A stretch of DNA of 64,000 nucleotides from UBA4781 sp963556045 (GTDB lineage: Bacteria; Chloroflexota; Anaerolineae; Anaerolineales; Anaerolineaceae): positions 1,922,001 through 1,986,000 of the forward strand of contig CAUVYA020000002.1 in assembly GCA_963556045.3 (NCBI GenBank). The letters run 5' to 3'. The notes under the pieces are model-generated. The model saw only the letters and a list, made by a program, of their open reading frames with translations, ran no database searches and was not told where the DNA came from. This document shows positions 17,083 through 26,843 of this stretch, one piece after another (the first letter of the stretch is position 1; every line of letters starts with the position of its first letter). Made by a program: the position numbers and the translations under genes.

Positions 17083-18246
17083 ATGTTAAGGCGAAATAAT
17101 ACTGTTATTACAATCATTGTCATACTTGCCCTGGGTTTGGGGGCTTGTACCATTACCGGGCAGCAAACAACAACACCAGCCCAAGAGAGCATCAATGGTC
17201 AACAGGAAAATGATAGCCTGTCAGATCAAGTACTTGAATACAGTAGTGGAGAAGATGCGCTGGTCAATATCTATCAGCGTGTGAATCCCGGTGTTGTCTC
17301 TGTAATCGTCTATACAGTGGATGGAGAGGTGGGGCAGGGTTCCGGCTTTGTGTATGATCTGGAAGGTCATATCATCACCAACTATCATGTGGTTGAAAAT
17401 GCACAGGAAATCGAAGCGACCTTCCCCGAGGGAACGCGCGAGCGTGCGACCGTTATAGGTGAGGATGTGGATTCGGATATTGCCGTTATTCTAGTGGATG
17501 TTGACCAGAACGTACTGCATCCTCTCACACTGGGCAATTCCTCTAACCTGGAGGTTGGACAGTTCGTGATCGCGATTGGGAATCCTTACGGATACTCAGG
17601 AACGATGACCACCGGCATCATTTCGGCGCGTGGAAGAATCCTTGACTCGCTGAGATCCTCGCAGACAGGCTCGAATTATGCGGCGGGTGATCTGCTGCAA
17701 ACCGATGCGGCTATCAACCCCGGAAACTCCGGTGGACCTCTACTGGATCTAAGCGGAAACGTGATCGGGATCAACCGTGCTATCTACGCTGATTCTTCCA
17801 GTATCCTGGTTGGTTCTGCATCGTACAGCGGTATCGGATTTGCCATCCCGATCGATATAGTAAAGAAAGTGCTGCCTTTTTTGATCGCAGATGGCTCATA
17901 CGATTACCCGTTTCTGGGTATTTCCAGCCAGGATGGATTGACCATGCAGGAAGTGGAAGCAATGGGATTTGATCCCAGTGTTCAGGGAGTATACGTTCTG
18001 GATGTAACCAGCGGTGGACCAGCGGCTCGCGCAGGTTTGAGAGCGGGGACACGACCCACAGAATATGAAGGATTGTATGCTGGTGGTGATATGATCGTCG
18101 CTTTGGACGGGAACCCTGTAGAAAACTTCAACGGATTATTGACCTACTTGTTTATGAATAAGGCTCCCGGTGATCCGATCACACTCACCATATTACGAAA
18201 TGGTGTGGAGAAAGATATCGAAGTCATACTCGGCACAAGACAATAA
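17083..18246 (+). CDS. HtrA/DegP-type serine protease, predicted lipoprotein
   Basis: This extracytoplasmic quality-control protease has 387 residues. The signal segment ends in LGLGAC, a lipobox with Cys22, so it should be lipid-anchored on the outer face of the membrane. The trypsin-like domain shows the triad His102 (NYHVV), Asp132 (DSDIAV) and Ser216 (NPGNSGGPLL). One PDZ domain follows at ~280-385, with ARAGLRAGT. AAGGAG at the end of dnaJ serves as its ribosome-binding site, so the two are co-transcribed. Many HtrA proteins carry a membrane helix instead of a lipid anchor, so this form is somewhat unusual. Confidence 0.93.
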   Translation: MLRRNNTVITIIVILALGLGACTITGQQTTTPAQESINGQQENDSLSDQVLEYSSGEDALVNIYQRVNPGVVSVIVYTVDGEVGQGSGFVYDLEGHIITNYHVVENAQEIEATFPEGTRERATVIGEDVDSDIAVILVDVDQNVLHPLTLGNSSNLEVGQFVIAIGNPYGYSGTMTTGIISARGRILDSLRSSQTGSNYAAGDLLQTDAAINPGNSGGPLLDLSGNVIGINRAIYADSSSILVGSASYSGIGFAIPIDIVKKVLPFLIADGSYDYPFLGISSQDGLTMQEVEAMGFDPSVQGVYVLDVTSGGPAARAGLRAGTRPTEYEGLYAGGDMIVALDGNPVENFNGLLTYLFMNKAPGDPITLTILRNGVEKDIEVILGTRQ

Positions 18247-18249
18247 AAA

Positions 18250-18285
18250 AGAAACTCCTCATTTTTGAGGAGTTTCTTTTCTTTA
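18250..18285. terminator. Bidirectional terminator between htrA and the 206-residue gene
   Basis: A perfect 12-bp stem (18250-18261 with 18266-18277) closes a TTTT loop. It is flanked by A-rich sequence on the left and CTTTTCTTT on the right, so it can end transcripts from both convergent genes. Confidence 0.9.
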
Positions 18286-18903
18286 ATCGGTGATTTCAAG
18301 GTTATTTGCCAGCAGGAGCAGATCGTCAAAAAGGGCATTCAGCTCCTCCAGCGCTTTTTGTGTGTTATTGGGCAGGTAGCCTTTGATCGCTGTGACACGG
18401 CTGTTGAGGTCGATCTTCTCAGGGAAGTCTCCAAAATCCAGCGTACCGATATCAGTTTCTACATAGCCCAGGGCAATTGAGAGGCGTGTCTCATTCTCGT
18501 TCATCAATGCAATGCGTGCTATGTTCACGTTATTCTGGATCTGGTAGATATTAACCAGCGTGATGGCTACATCATGTCGGATATTAAGATCTGTATAGTC
18601 TTCCTGTAATGTTGTATATTGCGATTCAATATTTTGCAGACGCAGTGCTTCTTCTTTTTGTGCATTGTATTCCTTTGTGGCTGGCTGGTGTACCAGGAAG
18701 AAGACCAGACCTGCCCCAATCGCTACGAAGAGAACGGCTAAAAGGAATTGGCGCGTTGCTTTTTGAAAAAAGGTATTTTTCTTTATCGGTGCCTCTTTCT
18801 TGCCCTCTGGTTTACGCACGCTCTCTTTTGCTTTTTTCTCAGCATCCATCTTTGCTGTTGTATTTACTGGCGGGGTGGAAGGATTTTCTTTGAGCTCTGC
18901 CAT
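18283..18903 (-). CDS. Membrane-anchored protein of unknown function
   Basis: I do not recognise a family. The 206-residue protein has a Lys/Glu/Pro-rich cytoplasmic tail (residues 1-~48), one membrane helix (~52-72, FLLAVLFVAIGAGLVFFLV) and an outer domain that begins as a coiled coil (~80-110) and ends acidic and Leu-rich. The topology is a single-pass type II protein. GGAAT lies before ATG 18903. It converges with htrA on a shared terminator and is divergent from murJ, so a cell-envelope role is plausible but not shown. Confidence 0.75.
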   Translation of the reverse strand: MAELKENPSTPPVNTTAKMDAEKKAKESVRKPEGKKEAPIKKNTFFQKATRQFLLAVLFVAIGAGLVFFLVHQPATKEYNAQKEEALRLQNIESQYTTLQEDYTDLNIRHDVAITLVNIYQIQNNVNIARIALMNENETRLSIALGYVETDIGTLDFGDFPEKIDLNSRVTAIKGYLPNNTQKALEELNALFDDLLLLANNLEITD

Positions 18904-18994
18904 TTGGTATTCCTTTCTGTATGCTTCTTTATAGTATATTCCTTTCTATCCTTCAAACAGGATTAAGGATTTATTAAAAATTTCAACCTTTGAG

Positions 18995-19000
18995 TATAAT
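18995..19000 (+). promoter_or_regulatory. -10 box of murJ, leaderless arrangement
   Basis: A perfect TATAAT ends seven bases before the ATG at 19008, and no ribosome-binding site is present. The -35 zone (TTATTA near 18971) is weak. Confidence 0.55.
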
Positions 19001-19007
19001 CAACAGC

Positions 19008-20603
19008 ATGCCCGAAAAAGAGAAAAGTATCCATCAAGCGAATCATCAAATTGCGCGCGCAGCCGGTACAGTGATGCTCGCCTATATCATAAGCAACCTG
19101 GCAGGTCTGCTGGCAAAAATGCTCACCGCGCGAGGTTTCGGAACAGGTATGGATAGTGAAGCATTTTACGCTGCCAATCGCTTTTCTGAGATCCTGTTCA
19201 ATCTGATCGCCGGCGGTGCCCTGGGTTCTGCGTTCATCCCGACTTTCACCGGTTTACTGGTTAAAAAGGACAACGAAGGTGCCTGGAAATTGGCAAGTGC
19301 CATCATTAACTGGGTATTGCTGATCCTGACCATTATCTGCATCCTTGCGATGATCTTCTCTCAACAGGTTGTGCACTACATTCTGGCGCCCGGTTTTTCT
19401 ACGGTGAGCATGGAAAAGGAACTTCTTACGACGCAATTGCTGCGCATCCAGCTTCCATCAGCTATCATCTTTGGATTGAGCGGTCTGATCATGGGGATAC
19501 TCAACGCGCACCAGAGCTTCTTTGTCTCTTCTCTTGCTCCGGGTATGTATCAACTGGGCTGGATCTTCGGTGCTCTGGTTCTTGCCCCCCGTTATGGTGT
19601 GTATGGATTATCGTATGGTATCTTGATCGGAGCCAGTTTGCATCTTCTGGTTCAAGTCCCGCGCCTGCTGAAACTTCCGAATATCCATTACCATTTCGGG
19701 CTGGGTCGTGAGAACACAACAGTCAAAGAAGTGGGAAGATTGATGGCTCCACGATTGCTGGGAGTGGCGATCGTGCAGTTGAACTTCCTGGTGAACACCT
19801 ACCTGGCATCGCTACAGCCCGAAGGGAGCGTAACTGCTATCTCGCTTGCATTTGCGTTGATGTTGATGCCGCAGGCTGCCATTGCACAATCTATCTCGAT
19901 CGCCTCTCTGCCAACTTTTTCTGCCCAGGTGGCAGCCGGAAAATTGGACGAGATGAGATCTTCATTTACATCCACACTGCGCATGATCCTGTTCCTTTCC
20001 ATCCCGGCAACAGTTGGACTGGTATTGATGCGTTCTGATATTATTCGCGTATTATATGAACGTGGAGAATTCAGTGCACAATCCACTACATTAGTTGCGT
20101 GGGCATTGTTATGGTACGCACTTGGTCTGGTGGGTCATTGTATTGTGGAAATTACCAGCAGGGCTTTTTATGCTCAGCATGATACGAAAACGCCGGTATT
20201 GATCGGAGTGGGGGCAATGAGTTTAAACCTGGTATTAAGCATCCTGTTGAGCCGTCTATTTACTGAACTGGGCTGGCTGCCGCACGGCGGGCTGGCATTG
20301 GCAAATACAACTGCTACGATGCTGGAAGCAGTCGTGTTGTTGATCTTTATGAAAAAGCGCATGCGCGGACTGGACACTCACACCTTACAGACAGGTGTTT
20401 TCAAGGCGCTCATTGCATCCGCAGGTATGGCAGTGGTGGTAGTTCTGGGTATGGCTGTTTCATGGGGCATTGCCTACTGGCTGCAGGTTGTTTTGACCAT
20501 TCTCGTTGCCGCGCTGGTATATGCCGTTATCATGTATGTGTTGAAAGTGAGCGAGATCCGTTACCTGATACAAACGCTCATGAGGAAATTAAAAAGAGCT
20601 TGA
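19008..20603 (+). CDS. murJ: Lipid II flippase MurJ (MviN family)
   Basis: MurJ moves lipid II across the membrane for peptidoglycan assembly. The 531-residue protein has about 14 hydrophobic segments and the MviN pattern: ARGFGTGMDSEAFYAANR with the charged residues of TM1-2, NLIAGGALGSAFIPTF, and GPSG-like SGLIMGILNAHQSF. I chose ATG 19008 instead of an in-frame start at 18990, because TATAAT at 18995-19000 lies between them. With murI it shows that this organism makes peptidoglycan. Confidence 0.94.
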   Translation: MPEKEKSIHQANHQIARAAGTVMLAYIISNLAGLLAKMLTARGFGTGMDSEAFYAANRFSEILFNLIAGGALGSAFIPTFTGLLVKKDNEGAWKLASAIINWVLLILTIICILAMIFSQQVVHYILAPGFSTVSMEKELLTTQLLRIQLPSAIIFGLSGLIMGILNAHQSFFVSSLAPGMYQLGWIFGALVLAPRYGVYGLSYGILIGASLHLLVQVPRLLKLPNIHYHFGLGRENTTVKEVGRLMAPRLLGVAIVQLNFLVNTYLASLQPEGSVTAISLAFALMLMPQAAIAQSISIASLPTFSAQVAAGKLDEMRSSFTSTLRMILFLSIPATVGLVLMRSDIIRVLYERGEFSAQSTTLVAWALLWYALGLVGHCIVEITSRAFYAQHDTKTPVLIGVGAMSLNLVLSILLSRLFTELGWLPHGGLALANTTATMLEAVVLLIFMKKRMRGLDTHTLQTGVFKALIASAGMAVVVVLGMAVSWGIAYWLQVVLTILVAALVYAVIMYVLKVSEIRYLIQTLMRKLKRA

Positions 20604-20638
20604 TGTCATAAGCAAATACAGTAACAAGGGAGAGTACT

Positions 20639-21376
20639 ATGGGAAAATGGCAGGATTATCTGGAAACGACAAAATATATGAACCTTCCGGAATCTCCAAA
20701 AGACAAAGGTGAGCCGCAGCCGCCCTTGCAGATGCCGTACGATCCTTCGTCAAATCTGATCCAGCTGCCTGATGGCAAGGATTGTCCGATTGACTGCCCG
20801 GAATTTAAAAAACTGGTTCAAAACCGCACCAGCTTACGAAAATACAGCCAGAAAGCACTCACCTTGAAAGAACTGGGCTACCTGCTGTGGGCAACACAGG
20901 GCGTGAAAGAAGTGCATAAGAGCAAGCAATTCACCCTGCGAACGATCCCATCTGCGGGAGCACGCCATCCTTTCGAAACCTATTTGTTGATCAACAATGT
21001 CGAAGGACTGGCACAGGGTCTCTATCGCTACCTTGCCCTGGAACATGCCTTGATCCTCGTTAATGATGATCCCTCCATCAATCAAATCATCACGGAAGGA
21101 TGTTTTGGGCAAAAGCAGGTGGCAAATAGCGCGGTGACTTTCTGCTGGGCAGCAGATATTGCCCGTACATACTGGCGCTACAGCGAACGGTCATACCGGT
21201 ATGTTCTGCTGGATGCAGGGCATGTCTGCCAGAATCTTTATCTGGCTGCGGAGAGCATTGGAAGTGGCGTTTGTGCCATTGCCGCATTTGATGATGATGG
21301 TATGGATGCTGCTCTGGGTCTGGATGGCAAAGAACAATTCACGGTTTACATCGCCAGTTTGGGTAAACGCGCCTGA
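20639..21376 (+). CDS. SagB-type nitroreductase-family FMN oxidoreductase
   Basis: The 245-residue protein has the nitroreductase fold of the SagB/ThcOx branch: an N-terminal RTSLRKYSQKALTLKELGYLLWA segment (FMN phosphate binding), PSAGARHPFETYLLI in the centre and LDAGHVCQNLYLAAESIGSGVCAIAAFDDD near the C-terminus. ThcOx homologues oxidise azolines in modified peptides, but no YcaO cyclodehydratase or precursor peptide is nearby, so the substrate is unknown. GGGAG precedes ATG 20639, and the gene lies 35 nt after murJ. Confidence 0.85.
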   Translation: MGKWQDYLETTKYMNLPESPKDKGEPQPPLQMPYDPSSNLIQLPDGKDCPIDCPEFKKLVQNRTSLRKYSQKALTLKELGYLLWATQGVKEVHKSKQFTLRTIPSAGARHPFETYLLINNVEGLAQGLYRYLALEHALILVNDDPSINQIITEGCFGQKQVANSAVTFCWAADIARTYWRYSERSYRYVLLDAGHVCQNLYLAAESIGSGVCAIAAFDDDGMDAALGLDGKEQFTVYIASLGKRA

Positions 21377-21442
21377 TCAAATAGTGCAACCTTAAAATCA
21401 AATTATTTTTAAGATGCCGCAGGTGGAGCTGTTTTCGTCGCG

Positions 21443-21451
21443 TGCTATAAT
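21443..21451 (+). promoter_or_regulatory. Extended -10 promoter of dnaE
   Basis: TGCTATAAT is a full extended -10 element, 27 nt before the dnaE ATG. The -35 zone is not recognisable. Confidence 0.55.
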
Positions 21452-21478
21452 GACCAAAACACTCCGAATTGGTATCTT

Positions 21479-24400
21479 ATGTCATTTGTTCACCTGCATG
21501 TCCATTCTCATTATTCTCTGCTTGATGGGTTCTGCATGTTCCCAAAGCTCATTCAACGTGCAAAGGCGATGGGTATGCCGGCGGTGGCAATCACCGACCA
21601 TGGCACCATGTTCGGCGTGGTGGAATTTTATAATGCCTGCAAGAAAGAAGGAATCCATCCGGTCATTGGATTAGAGGGATATATCACACCCCGTCGAATG
21701 GACCAGCGTGACCCGCAAAAAGATAAACGTTCCAACCATATTGTCATGCTGGCGGAGAATATGGTTGGTTATCAAAATCTGCTCAAGATCGCCAGCGCGG
21801 CACAGCTGGAAGGCTTTTACTATCACCCACGCATCGATCATGAATTCCTGGCAGAACATGCAGAAGGGCTGATCTGCACCAGCGCCTGTCTTAAAGGGGA
21901 AATTCCGACTTTGATAATGACCAACCAGCCGGAAAAGGCAGAACAGCAGCTGCGCTGGTATCTGGATGTGTTTGGCAGAGATCATTTTTATCTTGAATTG
22001 CAGGAACACGAAATACCGGAATTGAAAACGGTTAATAAAACACTGATTGCCTGGAGCAAACAATATCAGGTTGATCTGATCGCAACCAATGATGTACATT
22101 ACGTGGATCGGGAAGATGCTCGTTATCAGGATATTTTACTGGCAATCCAAACAGGCGCCTTGTTGAGCGATCCCAATCGCATGCACATGACGGGTGATAC
22201 TTATTATCTGCGCTCACCTGAAGAAATGGCGGCTCTGTTCGCTGAAGTTCCGCAATCGATCAGCAATACCGTAACGATCGCAGAACGCTGCAATCTTCAT
22301 CTTGAACGCGACGAATACCATCTGCCTAAATTTGAGGTTCCCGAAGGGTTCAATGCTGAGACCTATCTGCGAATGCTTTGTGAAAAGGGGCTTAAAAAGC
22401 GCTATGGCGACCATGCCACAGATACCGAAGTACGCGGCCGTCTGGATTATGAGTTGAGCGTCATCCACGAAATGGGATTTGACGCCTATTTCCTGATCGT
22501 GTGGGATTTGTGTCAATTTGCTCAAGAGAATGATATCTGGTACGAAGCCAGGGGATCAGCCGCTGGATCGATTGTGGCATACACACTGGATATCACACTG
22601 GTTGAACCATTATCGCATAAGCTTTTCTTCGAACGTTTTCTCAACCCTGCACGCGTGAATATGCCTGATATTGACCTTGATTTTCAGGATGATAAACGAG
22701 CGGATGTGATGCAGTATTGTGCACAAAAATATGGAAGCGACCAGGTTGCACAGATCATCACTTTTGGTACGCTCAAAGCACGCCAGGCGATCCGAGATGT
22801 GGGGCGGGTGATGGATATACCGCTTGGTGAAGTAGACAAAGTGGCAAAACTCATTCCCAATGTACCCAGCCACCCGGTAACCATCGAGAAGGCGCTGGAA
22901 GAAGTACCGGAGTTGAAACAGCTTTACACAGAGTCTTCTTATCTTCATGATCTGATCGATACCGCCGCCAAATTGGATGGTGTGGTGCGCAATGCCGGAA
23001 CGCATGCGGCGGGGGTGGTGATCTCGGATAAACCTCTGGTGGAATATTTGCCTCTGCATCGCCCTACCCGCGACGCGCAGGATAGCCCGATAAAAACAGT
23101 AACCCAATTTGAAATGGCAATTTTGGATGAATTGGGGATGTTGAAGGTGGATTTCCTGGGTCTGGCAACTCTTACGGTAATGTCCAACGCCTGTAAAATG
23201 ATCAAACAGCGCCATGGAGTAAAGCTGAATTTGAGTAATATCCCGCTGGATGATCAGGCTACTTTTGAGTTTCTTGGAAAAGGGTTAACCGCAGGCGTGT
23301 TCCAGCTTGAAGGTGGTGGCATGACCAAATATCTGGTCCAGATGAAACCAAAAAATCTGGACAATATCATTGCCATGGTTGCGCTTTTCCGCCCCGGACC
23401 TATGGATTTTATCCCTTCCTATATTGCACGTATGCACGGGAAAGAGAAAGTGGAATACCGGCACGAGCTGCTAAAACCGATCCTGGAAGAAACCTACGGT
23501 ATAGCGGTATACCAGGAGCAGATCATGAACGCCGCTATCAGCCTGGCTGGTTACTCTGCTGCCGAATCTGATAAGCTGCGCAAAGCGATCGCAAAAAAGA
23601 AAGAAAAAGAGATCGTCCATCACGAGAAAAAATTTATCAAAGGGGCAGTAGCAAATGGCATAGAACAGGAAACTGCCGAACAGATATTTGAGGATTGGAG
23701 AAAATTTGCCCAGTATGGCTTTAATAAAAGCCATGCAGCCGATTATGGGGTTATCTCCGTCCAAACCGCGTATTTGAAGACGCACTACCCGCTGGAATTT
23801 ATGACCGCCTTATTATGCGGTTCCATGAACGATAGTGATAAGGTGGCTTTTTACATTTCTGATTGTATTGCCATGGGTATCAATGTGCTTCCCCCCGATG
23901 TCAATACCAGCCAGTGGGATTTCGCGATCGAGGAATCACATGAGGGAGAATGCCGCATCCGGTTTGGAATGGGTGCGATAAAGAATGTCGGTCAGGGTCC
24001 GGTGGAACTGATCGTTTCAGCACGCGGAGACCAGCCCTTTGAAGACATTAATGATTTTGTGCGCAAGGTGGATCTACGGAAGGTCGGCAGGCGTGCACTG
24101 GACAGTCTCATCCGTGTGGGAGCGTTGGATGCATTTGGTGACCGGCGCGCGATTTTCACCATGATGGATCGCATGATCTCGATAAGCGAAAGCCATTTCA
24201 AGGCAAAAGAAGAGGGGCAGCTCACCTTTTTTGGCGCTGTTGAGGGATTGAAGGAAGAGATCCACCTGCCTGTTTTGGATAAGATGGACGCGAGAGAAAA
24301 ACTGGAATGGGAAAAAGAATTGCTGGGAATATTCCTGACAGACCATCCTTTATCCCCCTATCTGAGAACTATTAAGAAGAGCATTACTCATTATTCCACG

Positions 24401-25201
24401 CAACTGGGAGAAGTGAAGCACAAGGATGAGGTAGTGGTTGCGGGGCGGCTGACAAATGTTCGTTCTCATCTCACCAAGAAGAATAGCATGATGGGTTTTG
24501 CTACTATGGAGGATGTACAGGGTGCCATCAGCCTGGTGATATTCCCGCGGGCATGGACAAGATATCAAGACATTCTTGAGATGGATGCGGTATTGATGAT
24601 CTGGGGTAAAGTTGATGGGGAGGGTATGGAACCGAAGATACTGGTCGACAGGATACAGAAAATAGAGCCCAGTTTACCCGGTGAGGATGATGACGGAGAT
24701 ACGATGGATGATGCCCAGCATATGCAATGGGATGCTGATCTTGTGGAAATGCCGGATTCTTTTGATGAAGCACCTCTTCATAATAGTATGATGGGTGGTG
24801 ACCTCGTTTTCGAGGAAAATGAGAATCCTAACCCTTCCGAAAACGTGACGCGTGAGCCTTCTCAAGATAACAGTATATATACTCCATCCCCATCTGAAAA
24901 TAACAAGAAAGTCGCAGAGCAACCGTTGAGTTCTTTACCACCACAGAGTGATCCGATAGACAGCAAACGTATGCTGATCGTAATTGATGCGACAGGAAAG
25001 AGAGATTGCGATGTTCGAAAGATGAGGCAGATCTACGGTGTGCTGCATTCTTCTCCGGGCATTGATCGTTTTTCTTTCATCTGCCGCGAAAATGGGAAAG
25101 ATGTGGAAATGGATTTTCCAAACGATGCGATCAACATCACTCCTGATCTGATTGAAAGGGTCTACCAGATGGTGGGAGAAGAGAACGTCACTGTTAAATA
25201 A
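21479..25201 (+). CDS. dnaE: DNA polymerase III alpha subunit
   Basis: This is the main replicative polymerase. The 1240-residue protein starts with a PHP domain (FVHLHVHSHYSLLDG) whose metal-site histidines look intact, followed by the C-family polymerase core with PDIDLDFQDD near residue 400 holding two catalytic aspartates, then the (HhH)2 region with FNKSHAADYGVIS and an OB fold near residues 990-1070. An unusually acidic, low-complexity linker (~1075-1155) separates it from a ~80-residue C-terminal domain beginning KRMLIVIDATGKRDCD. No good ribosome-binding site is seen before ATG 21479. Confidence 0.97.
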   Translation: MSFVHLHVHSHYSLLDGFCMFPKLIQRAKAMGMPAVAITDHGTMFGVVEFYNACKKEGIHPVIGLEGYITPRRMDQRDPQKDKRSNHIVMLAENMVGYQNLLKIASAAQLEGFYYHPRIDHEFLAEHAEGLICTSACLKGEIPTLIMTNQPEKAEQQLRWYLDVFGRDHFYLELQEHEIPELKTVNKTLIAWSKQYQVDLIATNDVHYVDREDARYQDILLAIQTGALLSDPNRMHMTGDTYYLRSPEEMAALFAEVPQSISNTVTIAERCNLHLERDEYHLPKFEVPEGFNAETYLRMLCEKGLKKRYGDHATDTEVRGRLDYELSVIHEMGFDAYFLIVWDLCQFAQENDIWYEARGSAAGSIVAYTLDITLVEPLSHKLFFERFLNPARVNMPDIDLDFQDDKRADVMQYCAQKYGSDQVAQIITFGTLKARQAIRDVGRVMDIPLGEVDKVAKLIPNVPSHPVTIEKALEEVPELKQLYTESSYLHDLIDTAAKLDGVVRNAGTHAAGVVISDKPLVEYLPLHRPTRDAQDSPIKTVTQFEMAILDELGMLKVDFLGLATLTVMSNACKMIKQRHGVKLNLSNIPLDDQATFEFLGKGLTAGVFQLEGGGMTKYLVQMKPKNLDNIIAMVALFRPGPMDFIPSYIARMHGKEKVEYRHELLKPILEETYGIAVYQEQIMNAAISLAGYSAAESDKLRKAIAKKKEKEIVHHEKKFIKGAVANGIEQETAEQIFEDWRKFAQYGFNKSHAADYGVISVQTAYLKTHYPLEFMTALLCGSMNDSDKVAFYISDCIAMGINVLPPDVNTSQWDFAIEESHEGECRIRFGMGAIKNVGQGPVELIVSARGDQPFEDINDFVRKVDLRKVGRRALDSLIRVGALDAFGDRRAIFTMMDRMISISESHFKAKEEGQLTFFGAVEGLKEEIHLPVLDKMDAREKLEWEKELLGIFLTDHPLSPYLRTIKKSITHYSTQLGEVKHKDEVVVAGRLTNVRSHLTKKNSMMGFATMEDVQGAISLVIFPRAWTRYQDILEMDAVLMIWGKVDGEGMEPKILVDRIQKIEPSLPGEDDDGDTMDDAQHMQWDADLVEMPDSFDEAPLHNSMMGGDLVFEENENPNPSENVTREPSQDNSIYTPSPSENNKKVAEQPLSSLPPQSDPIDSKRMLIVIDATGKRDCDVRKMRQIYGVLHSSPGIDRFSFICRENGKDVEMDFPNDAINITPDLIERVYQMVGEENVTVK

Positions 25202-25203
25202 AA

Positions 25204-25223
25204 GAGTCCGCGGCAGCGGACTC
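25204..25223 (-). terminator. Terminator between lysS and dnaE
   Basis: GAGTCCGC / GCGGACTC is an 8-bp perfect stem with a GGCA loop. On the minus strand it is followed by TTTTATTT, so it serves lysS. On the plus strand no T-run follows, but it may still slow dnaE transcripts. Confidence 0.75.
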
Positions 25224-25242
25224 CTCATATGAACTAATTGTA

Positions 25243-26769
25243 CTAATCTTCGCTTTCAGAATCGCGCAGGTGGGGGAATAGGATAACCTCGCGGATCGAA
25301 CGGTTTCCGGTCAAAAGCATGGTTAAACGGTCTATGCCCATCCCAAATCCTCCACTGGGCGGCATACCGTATGACATAGCTTGAAGATAATCCTCATCCA
25401 TGGGGTGATTTTCTTCATCATCTGCTTCAAAGGTGCGCCCCATCTCAGCGAAACGTTTTTCTTGTTCAAGTGGATCATTCAATTCTGTGAAAGCATTGCA
25501 TAATTCCATCCCGCCTACAAAACCTTCAAACCGTTCCACGATCTGTGGATTGCCGGGTTTGTTCTTTGCTAACGGCGAGATATCTCGAGGATAATCGTAC
25601 AAAAATGTGGGTTGTATGCAGTTTGGCTCGAGGAAATCCCCGATCAGGCTATCGATCAATTTACCACGTGGTTGTCCTTCCTTAGGATGCAGCCCGGCTT
25701 TCTTCATGGCTTGATAGAGATCGTCCGCATTGCTGTAAGCATAAATATCTATGCCTGTTGCCTCTAAAATGCCCTGGCGAAGCTCTACGCGCTTCCAGGG
25801 GATATCCATATTGATCTCCTGCCCGTCGAAAGTAATGGTGCGTTTTCCAAGAACCTCATCGCACACGTATGCCAGCATCTGTTCTGTAAGACTCATGATC
25901 TTTTCATAGTCGGCGTATGCCATGTAGAATTCAAGCTGGGTGAATTCCGGATTGTGTTTGAAAGATACCCCTTCATTGCGGAAATCTCGCCCAATTTCAT
26001 AAACACGGTCAAACCCGCCCACCAGTAAGCGTTTTAAATAAAGCTCAAATGAAATACGCAGGAAAAGCTCCTGGTGCAGCTGGTTGTGGAAAGTTGAAAA
26101 TGGGCGTGCTGCTGCTCCTCCGTAAATAGGCTGCAGGATAGGAGTTTCTACCTCGATAAAATCGTGCTGGTCTAAAAAACGCTGCAGCGCACGCACAATA
26201 GCAGTACGGGTGCGGAAGATGGTGCGAACTTCGTCATTGACAGCCATATCCGCATAGCGTTGACGGTAGCGGGTTTCCGGGTCGCTCAAGGTGGCGTGAT
26301 GCACCACTTCGCCGTCTACCATTTCGTCTTTTGCAGCAGGAAGAGGCGTGATGGCTTTTGCGAGCATTTTATATTCTGAAACAAGCAGCGTGATCTCGCC
26401 GGTGCGAGAACGCATCAAACTTCCGCTCGCCTGGATGAAATCTCCCAGGTCAAAACGTTCGTTAAATTCTTTCAAACCATCCTGTCCGATCTCATTCACA
26501 CGCAGCATTAACTGAATACGCCCACTGCCATCTTCGATATGGCAGAAAGCCAGCTTCCCCATGACTCGTTTTGAGCGGATGCGTCCAGCCAGGATAGCTG
26601 AAGGGGCGCCAGCATCGGTATCAACCTGCTTCTCGAAATTCTCAAATGCACTGATGGCAGTCACGATGGTTTGATCAACTTCTGCCCTGGTAGGATATGG
26701 TTCTATATCCTGGGCGCGCATTTCTTCTACTTTTGAAAGACGAATTTTTTCCAGTTCATTCCAATCCAT
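25243..26769 (-). CDS. lysS: Lysyl-tRNA synthetase (class II)
   Basis: It charges tRNA-Lys. The 508-residue protein has the N-terminal OB anticodon-binding domain (residues ~60-165) and the class II core with motif 2 FRNEGVSFKHNPEFTQLEFY near residue 265 and motif 3 GGFGMGIDRLTML near residue 480. AAGGATT precedes ATG 26769. It follows greA, from which it is separated by a strong terminator, as a neighbour rather than an operon partner. Confidence 0.97.
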   Translation of the reverse strand: MDWNELEKIRLSKVEEMRAQDIEPYPTRAEVDQTIVTAISAFENFEKQVDTDAGAPSAILAGRIRSKRVMGKLAFCHIEDGSGRIQLMLRVNEIGQDGLKEFNERFDLGDFIQASGSLMRSRTGEITLLVSEYKMLAKAITPLPAAKDEMVDGEVVHHATLSDPETRYRQRYADMAVNDEVRTIFRTRTAIVRALQRFLDQHDFIEVETPILQPIYGGAAARPFSTFHNQLHQELFLRISFELYLKRLLVGGFDRVYEIGRDFRNEGVSFKHNPEFTQLEFYMAYADYEKIMSLTEQMLAYVCDEVLGKRTITFDGQEINMDIPWKRVELRQGILEATGIDIYAYSNADDLYQAMKKAGLHPKEGQPRGKLIDSLIGDFLEPNCIQPTFLYDYPRDISPLAKNKPGNPQIVERFEGFVGGMELCNAFTELNDPLEQEKRFAEMGRTFEADDEENHPMDEDYLQAMSYGMPPSGGFGMGIDRLTMLLTGNRSIREVILFPHLRDSESED

Positions 26770-26792
26770 TGCACAATCCTTCTTGTATTAAT

Positions 26793-26831
26793 AAAAAAAG
26801 CCCCGCCAACCTGAATGGAGCGGGGCTTTTT
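26793..26831 (-). terminator. greA terminator
   Basis: A 12-bp stem (AAAAAGCCCCGC with GCGGGGCTTTTT) and 13-nt loop is followed on the minus strand by seven T residues. It lies 13 nt past the greA stop and upstream of lysS. Confidence 0.9.
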
Positions 26832-26843
26832 CTTGCTCCGATT

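Noticed and set aside
20639..21376. Peptide-modification cluster around the SagB-type gene
   Set aside because: No YcaO protein, precursor peptide or transporter lies nearby; the neighbours are murJ and dnaE.
18250..25223. Inverted repeats near gene ends as mobile-element ends
   Set aside because: They are followed by T-runs, lie just after stop codons and show no transposase or target duplication, so they are terminators.
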